Below, in pieces: positions 44,757-56,172 of a DNA stretch of 64,000 nt. Origin of the DNA: Roridomyces roridus (lineage: Eukaryota; Basidiomycota; Agaricomycetes; Agaricales; Mycenaceae); assembly GCA_029378245.1 (NCBI GenBank), contig JARKIF010000006.1:1302001-1366000 (forward strand). The letters run 5' to 3'. The position numbers were made by a program, and so were the translations under genes. How positions within the stretch are numbered: position 1 is the stretch's first letter; each line of letters opens with the position of its first letter. The notes beneath the pieces were generated by a model. That model was not told where the DNA came from. It made no database searches and worked only from the letters and a program-made list of their open reading frames with translations.

Positions 44757-45659
44757 TTTGATCACTGAGTATAGACGCGTTGTTTGCGCGTTGCTGGCAA
44801 GTGCATAAGTGTAGTCTCCCCCCCGCCGACCCGTGGTGCACCGAAATCTTCCGCGGCTGCACTTTCCCTCGTCTCCAATGACTTCGCCTTGGAGATCGCC
44901 TACTGTTACAACGACGTTCTCCTCCCTTTGTTGCTCGACACCAACTGCTCTTGCTCGCCGCCGACACCATGTGATGCGCCTCTGACCAGGTTGACCATTT
45001 TTGATGCCCTTCAAGGACTCCTATAACTTGAAAATGACTGGCTCGTGGAAGCCTCTGAATTCCAAGAGAGAACTGATGGAATATGGGCCGATTGTCGCGG
45101 ATGGGTTGTCATCTGGTTCGATACCTTCTCCCTCCCGTGACACCGATGGTGGCACGGACAGGAAGCATGAACCGCCTCGACGACGCTCATCGTTGCAATT
45201 CATTGTATGGGATTCATACCGGTTCTGCGCATACTTGGCGCTCCCACCGCCCCATCTGAACATCAGATTCTGTTCCCCGTCGTCCTTCAGAGCAATTTTG
45301 GACCTGGTGAAGGTGCGCCTCGTCCTCCCACTGACTGCTATACTAATTGGAACGGTTGACCGGGTTGGTCTCGTCATCTGCTTTCCTCTGGCGAGTCTAC
45401 GAGTGGTCACTGAAATCCGGGGCTAGGACCTTACGCTGAGTTTCTTGAGACAACGATCACATTCATCTTCTGACGCTCCTCGGAAGCTGAATACCTCGGA
45501 GTGTTCCGCTGCATGAGATTTATCACCCCTTGTGCCAAGTCAATAACATACTGCGGGAGAACAACAGCTGCCACACGGACAACACACAGAGCGGTGGAAG
45601 ATACATTACAATCATATAAAGCCTTGGTAACCGCTCACCTCAGCTTCTGAAACTCCTCG
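44757..45659 (+). pseudogene. Internally deleted F-box gene relic between membrane-protein copies
   Basis: TATAGACGCGTTGTTTGCGC (44771-44790) matches 47652-47671. CACCGAAATCTTCCGCGGCT (44839-44858) followed by TTTCCCTCGTCTCC and GGAGATCGCCTACTGTTACA matches the middle of the F-box gene at 48190-48270, with hundreds of bases missing between. The rest (45000-45420) is too decayed to align by eye. This is the F-box member of unit A. Confidence 0.6.
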
Positions 45660-47629
45660 ATGCTCACGCATGTTCTGTTCAGCTCTGCATTTCGCGTCAT
45701 CACTCTGCGTCTCTTGTTGCTCTCGACTTTGGCGTTTCTCATAGTTTTCGTTTTGAATGCCCTTCTTTTGCCCGTCACTGTTGGCTGCAGTGTATGGATC
45801 ATCCTGCATCACAGCTTGGTGTGCGCGAGATTACACATTTCTCTATCATTACCTTCTCATCGACTCTACACAGACTATTTCCCATAAGGATTCGGACCTC
45901 GGTAGATCTCGGGTTTGTGATGCTTGAGATCGGTGGTACGTGACTGTAATTCTGTGCCGCCATATGATTATAATGCGCAGAGCAGGAATGGCTTACCTCA
46001 CATACGCGCTAATGTTCCCGGAGTTGACAATCGGATCGGTGTTCACATTGATTCCGACGTTGCTTCTGGGACTTTCCGCGGCATTTCGAGTTGCTGGAAT
46101 GTACAAATCACAGGAGTCATTCTGGGGCCAGCGATTTCACATGTTCGAGGGTTGCCCGCCAGTGTATCCTCGTTACACAGTGTTGTCAATTTTCCTTGGT
46201 CGTTCTGTTGCTCGGCCCCTTGTGCGGTATGGCTTGATTGGAGCTGAAAAGTAGTCTGGCACTTACTACCTTCTACCAGTGGAGAGTCGTTTTTTATCAT
46301 TGTCCTCAGGGCCCTGTTCATCGGAAGCGTTATGCTGGGATTACCGGCCATTTCGGTGTATTTTGTAATTTTCGTCCCGATTCAAACAATGAGCTACACG
46401 CAACGGGTGGCCTCATCTCTATCTTCCAGTTTTGACTCCCCTGTAACCCGGATTTATTTGGTGAACATACTCCAGTCCATTCCCAATTTGGAGCCCTTTC
46501 TCATTGGTGTAACCACACAGTTGAATCCGAACGGAGCTTCAATGCCAGCGGCTGATATCCAAGTGTCGGGAGTCGTACAACGGTCGGATCCTTCGCAACC
46601 AGGCACTTGGGGGGTCCTCAAGTGTAACACCATCGATGACCATGACCAAGCACATTGTGAATGTGCGTCCCAAGGATTGTACTGAACTTCTGTGCTTCAA
46701 CTTACGCCTACAACCAGTTCCCGGTGTGACGTGGGACCTCGTTTCAACGGTCTACATCTCATTCCCGTCCTTGGACGGGCCGTTAGATGTGTATATTCTG
46801 GCGGGGGGGAACTTTGACCTGGGAAGGGGTAGGACCGACCACGCATCTATGTCTGATGACCTGGTGGAGCCGATACCCGTCCTACCGGGGTCAAATTTGT
46901 TTGGCTATCTGTCTTGGACAGAGAGGCAGGTTATAACCAGCAGCTCTATATTCACCTATGTACGTGTCTCCACTTCCACAGCTCAGATTCCTCTCTCTGA
47001 CTCTGTGACAGACCAGAAAGTCGGCTCTTATCCCCAGGATCTATGGCTTGCAGCCAAATTTGACCGCGACGAACAATAGCAATGCCGGACAATTGACACT
47101 GAAACAGCGGCCAGGCAGGCAGGTTCTACAAGACACGATTAGCAACACTGCTTTCTCTGGTATCGCAACTGTTGGCGGTTTTTGGACATTTGTGAACGGA
47201 GCCTTCGCTCTCCTATTTGGGGCAAATGTAATTTATTTCGCATTCGGTGAGTGGTCCAATCAAAAGAGAATAGTGACTCAGACCCTCATCTATGGAACAG
47301 GAAGGAGACCACTCTCCGCACTCGGTGTTGTGCATATATTCCAAAGAAGCTCCTTGAAGCGCCAGTGGAACCAGGATTTCCCTGCTCTTCGAACAGAAGG
47401 AGGGCGTCCCGGCTCTGAGGCCGCTGGCATCGTCGCATTCATCCGAGAGCGCCTCGTGGATGTCGGAGAGCACCCCCCGGAAAGTGTGGACGGCGACGGG
47501 GACCAAGGAGACTCTGAGCCACTGCAGGGTCAGGATGATGTTACTCCGGCCGGCGCCGGTGTCGAGGCGCAGGTCCGGTTGCCGGGCAAGGAGTCCAGTG
47601 GGCTGGGATACTTGTTAGATATTGTATAG
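45660..47629 (+). CDS. Multi-pass membrane protein, tandem copy B
   Basis: Start ATG at 45660 (MLTHVLFSSAFRVITLRLLL), parallel to copy A. Segments: GMAYLTYALMFPELTIGSVF / TLIPTLLLGLSAAFRVAGMY / YPRYTVLSIFLGRSVARPLV / GESFFIIVLRALFIGSVMLG / the central domain with NCE-like cysteines (CNTIDDHDQAHCE) / DTISNTAFSGIATVGGFWTF / RRPLSALGVVHIFQRSSLKR and the acidic tail ending LLDIV at 47629. Introns near 45945, 46230, 46670 and 46960 are clean. The exon 1-2 junction (about 45830-45900) could not be joined in frame by eye, so the N-terminus may be altered or the copy slightly damaged. Function unknown; membrane location is inferred from hydrophobicity. Confidence 0.65.
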
Positions 47630-47762
47630 CTCAGCTACTCGTTCGATCAAGTATAGACGCGTTGTTTGCGCGTTGTTGACGCGAAGCTGGCGATTGATCG
47701 AAGAGTGAGTCACAGTCACGAGGCGTGACACCTCCCCTTGTCACCGACCATCATCTGCTCCC

Positions 47763-49077
47763 ATGGTGCTCACGCGACGGGCCAGCAAGTGCATATTCCG
47801 ATGGCTTCCCAACGAAGTCATGTCGGAGATCATCTCATACTCCTCTCGTCACGAGAAGAGTGTACTCTGCCGCGTCTCCAGACTCTCTCGCCAGCTCACG
47901 CTTACCCTGCTTTATCAGCGGGTCAGCGTGGATTCATACGAGGAGCTCTATCGCTTCTGGGAATCTCTATGTTGTAACCTGGAGAATGGGGTTCATGTGG
48001 CCTCATTTGTACTGCATCTATTGGGGGATCCGCTGTACGCTTCCTCCATCTTGTCGAGAGCCTCACTAATTTCCTGCAGCGATACACAGCCGGACTTTGA
48101 AATCCCACAAGAACTTGACTACATCATATTCAACGCGATGACGCGACTCGAGACTCTCGTCCTCAACGTCCCCCTCGCCGACGCGCGATGCACGGAAATC
48201 TTCCGCGACTGCAGTTTTCCTCGTCTCTCAACCCTCCAATACGTCGCCTCGGAGATCTCCTGCAACGACGTTCTCATCCCTTTTGTTGCTGCACACCGAC
48301 AAATATCTCAACTCGTTATCGGCGCCGACACCATGTGCACCCTCACACTCGAGAGACACGCGCCTCGGATCGCGCCTATGGCCAAACTGACTACCTACGT
48401 CGGTCCGAGCTGTTTTACGGGATTCATCCCACGCGGTATTGCCCACATCGGGTTGTTATGGACAGACCCACAACCTGATGTCATGAAGATGTTCGAAAGC
48501 CTCTCAACTGTGACCAGAGAAGGGGCGAATCTCACGTTTAGCTGTCTTTGTGAAGGCCAACCCGTGATTGGTCCTCTCAAACAGCTGGCACGCTACCTTG
48601 CACGCTACCTCCCTAAAGTCGAGGCGATTCAGCTTCAAGAAAATATGGACAACAGGCGGTTCGAGCCGGTGAGTGATTTTTAGTGCGCGATTCATTGGTT
48701 TGACTGTGGCATGATGTGGCAGGAAGATCTAGAATGCGCGGCGCAAATCCTTCAGAGCTTCACCACACTGCGCTATTTTGCGTTCAACTTTATGTAGCCA
48801 CTTTCAAGGCTTCGTGAGCCCGCAGGACTCACCGGTGACGAGTACCTTGCGGACAAACTCACGGTAGAAGACTGGGGTCGGAGCTGTCCTTCTTTGCGCG
48901 AATGCTGCCTCCGTGCGTCAATTCTTTTGGCTTGATTTGTACTTCGCTCTTATCAATATTCCATACTAGACGGATATGCATGGCGTCAGGTTCAAGGGAA
49001 GTGGGAAACCTGCGCGGAGGCGGATCTGAAAGAGGTTCCTCCGTTGCATTTGCAGGAAATCAACCCGACTGTTCTTT
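47763..49077 (+). pseudogene. F-box protein with premature stop (unit B)
   Basis: ATG at 47763 (MVLTRRASKCIFRWLPNEVM). The F-box-like segment WLPNEVMSEIISYSS...VLCRVSRLSRQLTLTLLYQR is followed by a long LRR-like region. An intron at about 48670-48722 joins EP to EDLECAAQILQSFTTLRYFA. The frame hits TAG at 48795-48797 but continues open as GDEYLADKLTVEDWGRSCPS. A further intron joins to the last exon HGYAWRQVQGKWETCAEADL, ending EINPTVL-stop near 49077. The conserved downstream frame argues that the TAG is a recent nonsense mutation. A product lacking about 70 residues might still be made. Confidence 0.72.
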
Positions 49078-49845
49078 GAGACTTCTCTTGGCATTGCGTG
49101 TGGTGACTCGGACTCTGGAAGTAAAAATTCAAGCGTCTTCTAACGCCGCATTCGCAGGTTGGAAAGACCCGCGAAGCTGGCGTGTATTACGTTCCCCAAA
49201 ACTTTAACGGATCAGTTCCAATTTTGCTCTTCATTGTGCACGTCAAAGTTCAGCAGAGATCTTCCTGCTCCGCCTATGCCTTATGCTCCGGAATGGCGAA
49301 CTCTACTTTGATTCCGGGACTTTCTTCACCGATTCCGAGTCTTTCCTCGCCGAAACCCTGTCCACCACCACCAATTCCGGTGGTTGACACAAGGTTGATA
49401 CATACAGATTCCCTCCCAATCGACGACTGCGGAGGCGGATCTGAAAAAGAGGTTCCTCCGTTGCGGTTGCAGGAAATCGACCCGACTGTTCTTTGAGACT
49501 TCTCTTGGCACTGGGTGTGGGGACTCGGACTCTGGAAGTAAAGATTCAAGTGTCTTCTAACGCCGCATTCGCAGGTTAGAAAGATCCGCGGAGCTGGCAT
49601 CTACGTTTCCCAAAACTTTAACGGATCAGTTCCAATTTTGCTCTTCATTATGCACGTCAAAGTTCAGCAGAGATCCTCCTGGTCCGTCTATGCCTCATGC
49701 TGAGTGCTCCCAAATGCTGAACTCTACTTCGATTCCTAGTCTTTCCTCACCGATTCCGAGTCTTTCCTCACCGAAAACCTGTCCACCACCACCAACTCCA
49801 GTGGTTGACACAAGGTTGGTACAGGCTCCCTCCCAATCGACGACG
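49014..49845. repeat. 415-bp tandem duplication covering the last F-box exon
   Basis: GCGGAGGCGGATCTGAAAGA (49014) recurs at 49429, and similarity continues to CCCTCCCAATCGACGAC (ends 49428 and 49844). Both copies keep the C-terminal coding end (EVPPLHLQEINPTVL and EVPPLRLQEIDPTVL). Within each copy a shorter GATTCCGAGTCTTTCCTC unit is itself repeated. Confidence 0.88.
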
Positions 49846-50504
49846 AGTGTTCCCTCCATTATTACAACTCTTGGCGCCTCAATAATGACATTTCAATTTC
49901 CGCTGTGTTCTGCGGCGGTAGTGCGGATTTACGACATGCGCACTCCACGATGACGACGGCTGCGTCTGGGCCTGACCCGGAGAACGGGTACCGACATACT
50001 CATCAGTCATCACCACAACCTCTGTTTTTCTGTCCTCAACCTCTGCGAAAACGCCGCAGCAAATTCAGTACAAGTTCCCCGCGTCTGCATCCAGCAGATC
50101 ACCGTTCAGGTTAATTCCGCGCGTCTACCCAGGGGCACTTGGTCTTCTGTCCATCTCACACCTTGGCAACGACCAGCTTCTCGCTAATAGGCTCCGCAAT
50201 TTTCCAGGCTTAATGGGGTAAAGATTTCACATGGGCCACGGTGACTTGGTTATGTCAGCCTCTCGTGCGTTTCCTTCCTTCACCTTTGACCACAGCGGGC
50301 AGGCACCAGGCTGTCTACCTCTCTGTTCGTGCCAGTTCGTTCCTCAGCTCATTCCGAGGTACGTCTCGCTGATCCTGTTGTCTTTGACGCGTCTGACGCG
50401 CATATCTTGCAGCTTCCTCCCGGCGCCCACACTGTACCTTTGTCTCTTTGTACACCACCTGTACCATACCACCCCGGTCCCCCACCAGCAAATCGAAAGT
50501 CAAT
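49846..50504. other. Intergenic / 5' leader
   Basis: No gene recognised. Pyrimidine-rich sequence at 50330-50500 may be the leader of the Ser/Pro-rich gene that follows. Confidence 0.4.
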
Positions 50505-51751
50505 ATGCGATCCCGGTCGCCTTTTCTACCTAGGGCCATCTCGATCTCCTCCGCGCAGGTGAGTCCCACCGGGTTCCCTTTGTCCTTGCCCCCTCACGCG
50601 ACGCGTCAGAGCTTCGACACGATAAAGCAGCTGCCTACCACTCCCTCCGTCCTCGTCGATCTTGCAGATGACCAACGTTGGTCAGAAATCGTTCCTCCCG
50701 AGTCGGCTCTCACGTTCGGCATGAAAGACGGCGACTCTCTGTCGTTCTCCGCCCCTGAACTCCTCTCAGCACCCACCGCTCCCCTCCGCCTTCGTCCCCG
50801 CCACTCCCCAGACTCGCCCTCCGACGCCGCCGCGTCCGACGGCCGCTCGCAGGTCCTCACCATCGGGCCTGGAATGTCCATGTTTTCCTCCCCATCAGAA
50901 TACACTGGCACGATGCAGTATTTTCGCGAAAACCACGATTCACTGTTTCCCCGCGATGGGCCACACACCGCAGACAGGCCGATGCGCGGCAGGACACAAA
51001 CGTCGTCGACTATGGATGGTCTCGACGTCTACCTTCGCGGGTCGATGTTTGGCAAGGCACACAATTCTAATCGCTATCAGTCATGTTTCCAAGACCTTGA
51101 TGGCGAGTTTGCTTTCGACCCGCGGATGTCGTTTGCCAATATGTGGCTCGAGTACATGAATAATGGGATCAAATCGGATGAGGTTGACGACGAGGGCTTT
51201 TTTGATACTGCGGCGGGGCGATATAGTGTTGTGGACGATGAGAATAATTTGGTGAGTCCCCGTGTCTATTCCACTTTTACGTTGTCTAACCGTGCAAGTG
51301 CTCGGCCTTCTCGGTTACCACAACGTCAACGTCCAACTACATAAACGTCGAAAACGAGATGGACGACGAGTCCACCCTCGCTTGGTCTAAGCTCGATCCG
51401 CCCAATACGCCGGGCTACTCCCGTGGTCTCATGTTCCCGGGTACTCCAGCGGCGCCCCAACGACTCCGAAAGCCCCGACCAGCCCCTGGTCCCGCGTCCC
51501 CTGCCGACGTCCTCCACCGCCCAAACTACAATCATACCAACTCAGCCCCAAGCCCTCTCCCCTCTTCTCCCTCTCCACCCCCGCGCTCCGCTACTCCCTC
51601 CTCCCCGCGCGAGCGCGTCTTTTCACTACCCAAAATCGCCCGTGGGCTCGGGCTCACCCGGACGCGCTCCCGTGCGAGCAACAAATCGGAAGCTGACGGC
51701 CCAGGATGGGTCTGGGTCGACGTCAAAGATAAAGGACGCGCTGCTGCGTAA
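50505..51751 (+). CDS. Ser/Pro-rich orphan protein
   Basis: First ATG at 50505 (MRSRSPFLPRAISISSAQVS). One intron at about 51252-51299 (GTGAGT...CAAG) joins DDENNL to CSAFSVTTTSTSNYINVENE, then MDDESTLAWSKLDPPNTPGY and a Pro/Ser-rich stretch, ending KDKGRAAA at 51751. A short ordered-looking core, NRYQSCFQDLDGEFAFDPRM and WLEYMNNGIKSDEVDDEGFF, lies in the middle. The composition suggests a mostly disordered, possibly regulatory protein. No family was recognised. The intron is supported by the frame change. Confidence 0.65.
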
Positions 51752-52370
51752 AGCACGCACAACATCTGTACATATGAAAAACGGCTGGGTCCGCGCTGCC
51801 ATACGCAGTTCGGCCGTGCCGTATCATCTCATTCTTTCACCTCTCGTTCTCTTTTTCGTTCTCTCGCTTTGCTACCATCAACTCGTACAGCACCACACTC
51901 CTTATAATTTCCATTCCGTTCATTCCCCCATATCGCACACAAACCTCTTTGTTCTTCCCTGCTGGACTGCGTCTCGCCTTTTGCTCATGCATGCTTCGTT
52001 CACGACCAGCTACCTACATAGAAATCGAAATACATTGTACAATTTACATCCATAGACACTTGGTTAGTCGTTACATATTGCTGCTTGCGCAGATTCGTTC
52101 ATAATTGCGTACTACATGCACTCTCTGTCTCTCGTTTGTGGAATTCATTGGATTCTTTCGGGATTTTCGGTGTTCTTGGTTGGTGGGATGAGGCTTTCGT
52201 AGGTAAAATCATGATTGGGAAAATGTTCAACACACAGAAGCCAAAGTATCTATCAAAAACCAAAACCGTCACTATTTCGGAGTCAAGTTCAGTGGGGTCT
52301 ACGGCGACTCGCAGTCAACAGATCTCACCTGGTGCTTGCACGAAGGTTCCACCAAAACATGTTGCTGGGT
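51752..52370. other. Intergenic, 3' flank of the Ser/Pro-rich gene; start of segmental duplication
   Basis: It is T-rich, with no gene. From about 52095 it matches 53133 onward (TTTGTGGAATTCATT..., GTTCAACACACAGAAGCCAA), the left edge of the duplication carrying the small secreted proteins. Confidence 0.5.
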
Positions 52371-52598
52371 TCAATTTAGGGCTTGCATTTCTAACGAGGC
52401 AGCGTCAACCTCCGCCAGTGCGACGAAATACGGACGAGAATGACTCGCCTCAATGTAACAGATCTGAGAGCAGCATTGTGAATTGTAGACGCAATCGCTG
52501 CCCCCGTTTTTACACGAGGTAGAATCCGTAGCGGGCGAAGCGCAGACGGTGGCGACGGCGAGGCCGAGGATGAACAGGAGTGAGGCGCGGAACTGCAT
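52371..52598 (-). CDS. Small secreted cysteine-rich protein 1
   Basis: ATG at 52598 opens MQFRASLLFILGLAVATVCA, a typical signal peptide, followed by a mature part with C-x6-C-x5-CC-x3-C spacing (SCKNGGSDCVYNSQCCSQIC). The spacing resembles the first five cysteines of a knottin-type peptide. The frame reads through to 52371, but a 3' intron is likely after SHSR and could add further cysteines, so the C-terminus is uncertain. An upstream in-frame Met (52670) is possible but would bury the signal peptide. Paralogue at 53635. Secretion is predicted; any role is unknown. Confidence 0.6.
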   Translation of the reverse strand: MQFRASLLFILGLAVATVCASPATDSTSCKNGGSDCVYNSQCCSQICYIEASHSRPYFVALAEVDAASLEMQALN

Positions 52599-53402
52599 GG
52601 TAGAGCTGATTTCGCTGGGGTCTGTGGCTTGGGACGACATCGGGTGGCTCATATAGTACTCTATTCCCAATGGCCAAATTCACGCACGGGGATGTATGCG
52701 AAGTACGAGAATGGTGAATGGAACACCAAATGGAATTTGTTCGCGATCGAAGAAGCATCCGAACTCATGAACAGACAAGAATTCGGACGAGGACGCACCG
52801 ATTGCCGTGTTATTGCCGCAGAGATAAGACAATCGTGACCATCCCTTTGAATGTAGAAGGAGCCAGATGAATGCGTTCATCTCCGAGGCCACGAAGAGAT
52901 AGCATGCTTCGAGTTGGCCTGGGCATAATAATTGATCAAAGGCATAGTCACGCCAAAACGTGCGGTGGTTGACAACAGAACGGCTTTCATCCATATCTCT
53001 CGCGGGAAGTGAATTTCAACAGCGGAATTAAGCGGATGTACGTGGGTTTACGTACGTGCTATTGTCTGGAATGAGCGCCGCGGTCCGCGAGTGTCTGTAG
53101 AGTTATTGGGAGCTCCAGTAAATACATTACTACGTACTACATACATGCTCTCTCTCGTTTGTGGAATTCATTTGATTCATTCGGGACTTTGGGAGTTCTT
53201 GGTCGGTCAGAGGAGATGAGACGTTCGTAGGTGAATCATGATTGGGAAATTGTTCAACACACACACAGAAGCCAAACTATAGATCGAAAAAAACCACAGA
53301 CGGTGACACTACTTTGGAGTCAAGTTCAGTTGAATTTACAGCCACGGGTAGTGTAGAAATCTCACCTTGCATGACTGTGTTCCAGCAAAACATGTGGCTG
53401 GT
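52599..53402. other. Promoter region of secreted protein 1 and repeat of unit 2 start
   Basis: No further gene. GAATTCGGACGAGGACGCAC (52780-52799) and GCCGTGTTATTGCCGCAGA (52804) recur at about 53867-53910, showing the upstream region was duplicated with the gene. Confidence 0.5.
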
Positions 53403-53635
53403 TCAAGTTATCAAACGCATTCCTAGCCATGCATTGTCAACCTGGGCCAAGGCAAGAAAATACGTAGACAGAAGCCCGGAAGCCCTGCAGCTTCGCAGCA
53501 CTCTGAGCTGAGTTCGCAAGAGCGACCCAAGCTCTTGCACTCGTCATCTGTAGTCGGGACGCTCGGGTTGGGCGCAGCGCAGACAGTGGCGGCGGCGAGG
53601 CCGAGGATGAGTAGGAGTGAGGCGTGGAACTGCAT
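53403..53635 (-). CDS. Small secreted cysteine-rich protein 2
   Basis: ATG at 53635 opens MQFHASLLLILGLAAATVCA (signal peptide), then APNPSVPTTDDECKSLGRSC and ELSSECCEAAGLPGFCLR. The cysteine pattern is C-x6-C-x5-CC-x8-C. A short intron (GTATTTTC...TGGCTAG, about 53419-53457) would give the tidy ending LRMRLIT-stop at 53403; unspliced it ends at 53423. Its 17-of-20 signal-peptide identity with protein 1 and shared flanks show a recent duplication. Role unknown; possible secreted effector-like or antimicrobial peptide, by analogy only. Confidence 0.6.
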
Positions 53636-54771
53636 CGTATGACTTGAGAACGGATTTCGTTGGGTCTGACGGTTGGGACGATTTCGCGTTGTTTATATAG
53701 TGCTCTGCCGCCAGTAGGATAGCTGAATTCACGCACAGTTCAATACAGTAATTGGACTGTCTGCGAACGCCGCGAATGGTGGATGCAACACTGAATGGAG
53801 TTTGTTCCTGGACTAAGCCTCGTGTTCTGCGCTCAACTGGTAAGTGCAAGACCAGATTTGATCAAGAATTCGGACGAGGACGTACCGGTTGTCGTGTTAT
53901 TGCCACAGACGGATAGATAAGACAATGGTACGACCATCCAGTCGAGTGTAGAAGTAACCAAACGAATGAATGCATTCTTAGACCAAGCGTGAGCCTCGGT
54001 CTTTGCGGAGAAAGATAACACGGTCATGCCTAGCATGCTCCTCAGTAAAATTAGATACGCGGGTCAAGTGTACAACTAAAAGAAATGTCAAATACTTCAT
54101 CATATTACCCTCGGGAGGAATCGAACCTCCAAACTTCCCTGAATGGTGCACGAATGTTTCATAGTGCGGGAGGGACCACCACCGCCACGAGAGTTGATAA
54201 GCCTGAATTGTACACCTTGTGGATGGCTCAAGCGTACGTAAGAACAGGGGAAAAAAGACTCCGAACAGGCCCGACCGTAGAGGAAAAGGGGAACTCACTC
54301 TTACTCAGAGTGCGCAACTCCCATCAGCACGAAATGCATGGGAAACCAAAAGGCATCCATGTCTCGTACTCTCGTGGGAATAGCTGGAACCCACCAGTGC
54401 TGCAGAGCTCGAGTTCTGTGCTGAAATTGGGTAAAAGGGTGAAAATGAACATTCTTCTCTATAACGCGAGAGGAATTGAACCTGCACACCGTCCTCAATA
54501 TATTCCGTGGGTATCGTGCACCGAAGCCCGGAGACCTCCGTGGCGTCGTTGTTGAAGAAGACCCAGAGAGCGATCAACATCAACTTGAGAATGAGAGAGT
54601 CCTCATAAGGGATCGAACGGACTCGAATCAACCCGTAACCGGTGAAGTATTACTTGGACTTTGTAAATCAAGTAGTCAAAACAAGATCAATACGGGCAGG
54701 GGACAGGACGTCTGTACGGGGAAGACAAAGAGAACGATGGAGAAAAACTGGATTGATGACAATGAACGGAG
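53636..54771. other. Intergenic with two tRNA-like B-box elements
   Basis: On the minus strand GGAGGTTCGATTCCTCCCGA (54114-54133) has a perfect T-arm, and AGGTTCAATTCCTCTCGCG (54465-54483) a weaker one. Each is preceded by about 70 bp of GC-rich sequence that does not close a cloverleaf. No gene is recognised. Confidence 0.45.
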
Positions 54772-55689
54772 TTAGGCTTGAGCAGCAGCGGCAGCCTGCA
54801 CCTGCTCCCGCATCGGCGCCAAGCGCGCCGCGTACTTCTCCTTGATGTAATTCTACACTCCTCGTTAGTCTCCAGGTAAGAGGGAAAAGCTAAACCACGC
54901 ACCTCGTCAAAAGTCTCCTTGAAGCTCTCCCTGCCCTTTATAGCCTCATAATATTCCCTGAGCCGCTTGAACCTCTCCCCCTCGAAGAACTCGGCGGCAG
55001 CCTTGATGCCCTCGCCCGCCTTGTACGCGCCGATGTCGTTCTTCATCCAGACCTCCATACGCGCGAAGAACGGCGTAATCAGGGCCGCCCAGAAAGGCTC
55101 GAACGACTGCCCGCGCGTGACAGGGCCCATATACGCCGGGATGAACGTTGTCGAGACGAAGTCGATGAAGAAACGCGTGCGAGCCCGTTGGACAGGGTCC
55201 TTTGGGAGGATATTGGAGTTGGGATAGAGGTCGGCGATGAATTCGACGAGAATGAGGGATTCGGCAATTTTGACCGATTCGGGGGCGGGGAGCTCAGGAG
55301 GGGCCTGCGGGCCGCCGTAGGCTGAAGGACGTCAGCTTGTGTGAACTGGATGCGGTGGGCTTACCGATAGCCGGGACCTGTAGTCTGTTTTCAGATAACG
55401 CCGCGAATGCGAGGCCAGGACGCACCTTGCTCGCTGGATTCACTTTCGGGGCATACCACTCTGGCTTGTTGGAAAGATCAATCTCGCAGCGTGTATATCC
55501 CGCCTTGGCCTCGGCCAGCGCCAACTCGACCTGAATTCCGCGAGTAATCAGCATCGCAGCTCGTAACACGGGCTCCGGTACTTGCACGGTGGGCAAAAGG
55601 GCAGATCTATTGGCAGCTGAGATGTGCACCTAGTGTGAAGTTTAGAGCGGCGGTACCTTTGCGGTGTAGAGAGTGAGTTGCTCGGACAT
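54772..55689 (-). CDS. Glutathione S-transferase (CPxxxR type), shortened C-terminal domain
   Basis: ATG at 55689 (MSEQLTLYTAK). The active-site motif ICPFAHR is a 21-nt micro-exon (55586-55606) ending in a GC donor (GCAAGT). It is followed by VELALAEAKAGYTRCEIDLS and NKPEWYAPKVNPASK, then VPAI / AYGGPQAPPELPAPESVKIA / SLILVEFIADLYPNSNILPK. This is a thioredoxin-fold domain with the ES (here ESVKIAESL) glutathione-binding feature. The helical C-terminal domain lacks about 25 residues between FEPFWAAL and RMEVWMKND that the sister gene has, including the F-T-x-A-D N-capping box. It ends QVQAAAAAQA-stop at 54772. The enzyme would conjugate or reduce with glutathione in the cytosol. The deletion may impair folding. 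Confidence 0.85.
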
Positions 55690-56172
55690 GGGGGCAGATG
55701 GGAGGAAGCGAGAGAAGACCCGGCTTATATTGGCCATTGGGTCAAATGTCGTTTTGTAAGCACTTTACTCAGCGACACAAGAAAAGACTACGCGTCTGTT
55801 CGGCACGTCACCTGCGGACAAGCTGCGGAAGTGTCAAAGGCTTGTATGAACGCGGTATTTTGAAGCAATGCTGTAAACAGGTGAGTGTTTTTACATAAAG
55901 AGGAATCGGCGAGAGAAATCCGAGGTGTAAAATCATTGATGGCTCCAGCATCACAGAAGGGCGAGGTTGAGTTGAGCTCACGAAAAAGAATTAGCAACTC
56001 CGAGAAGCCATACATACCCTCGAGAGGAATCGAACCACAGCACTTCTCAGCCTCTGTAGCGAGGTGGGATGGCGTCGTCGAGGTGCAGGTAACAGTATCT
56101 CTATGGTCACCAGGAGCGCCAGGGAATCCAACACGATGAGACGATGGATTGCTTGAATCATAACACAAAATC
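55690..56172. other. Intergenic with tRNA-like element
   Basis: The minus strand has GGTTCGATTCCTCTCGAGGG (about 56024-56043), another B-box-bearing sequence like those at 54114 and 23702. No gene is recognised. Confidence 0.45.

Noticed and set aside
54300..54631. Coding ORFs around 54.3-54.6 kb
   Set aside because: They are short, shifted against each other and overlie tRNA-like sequence.
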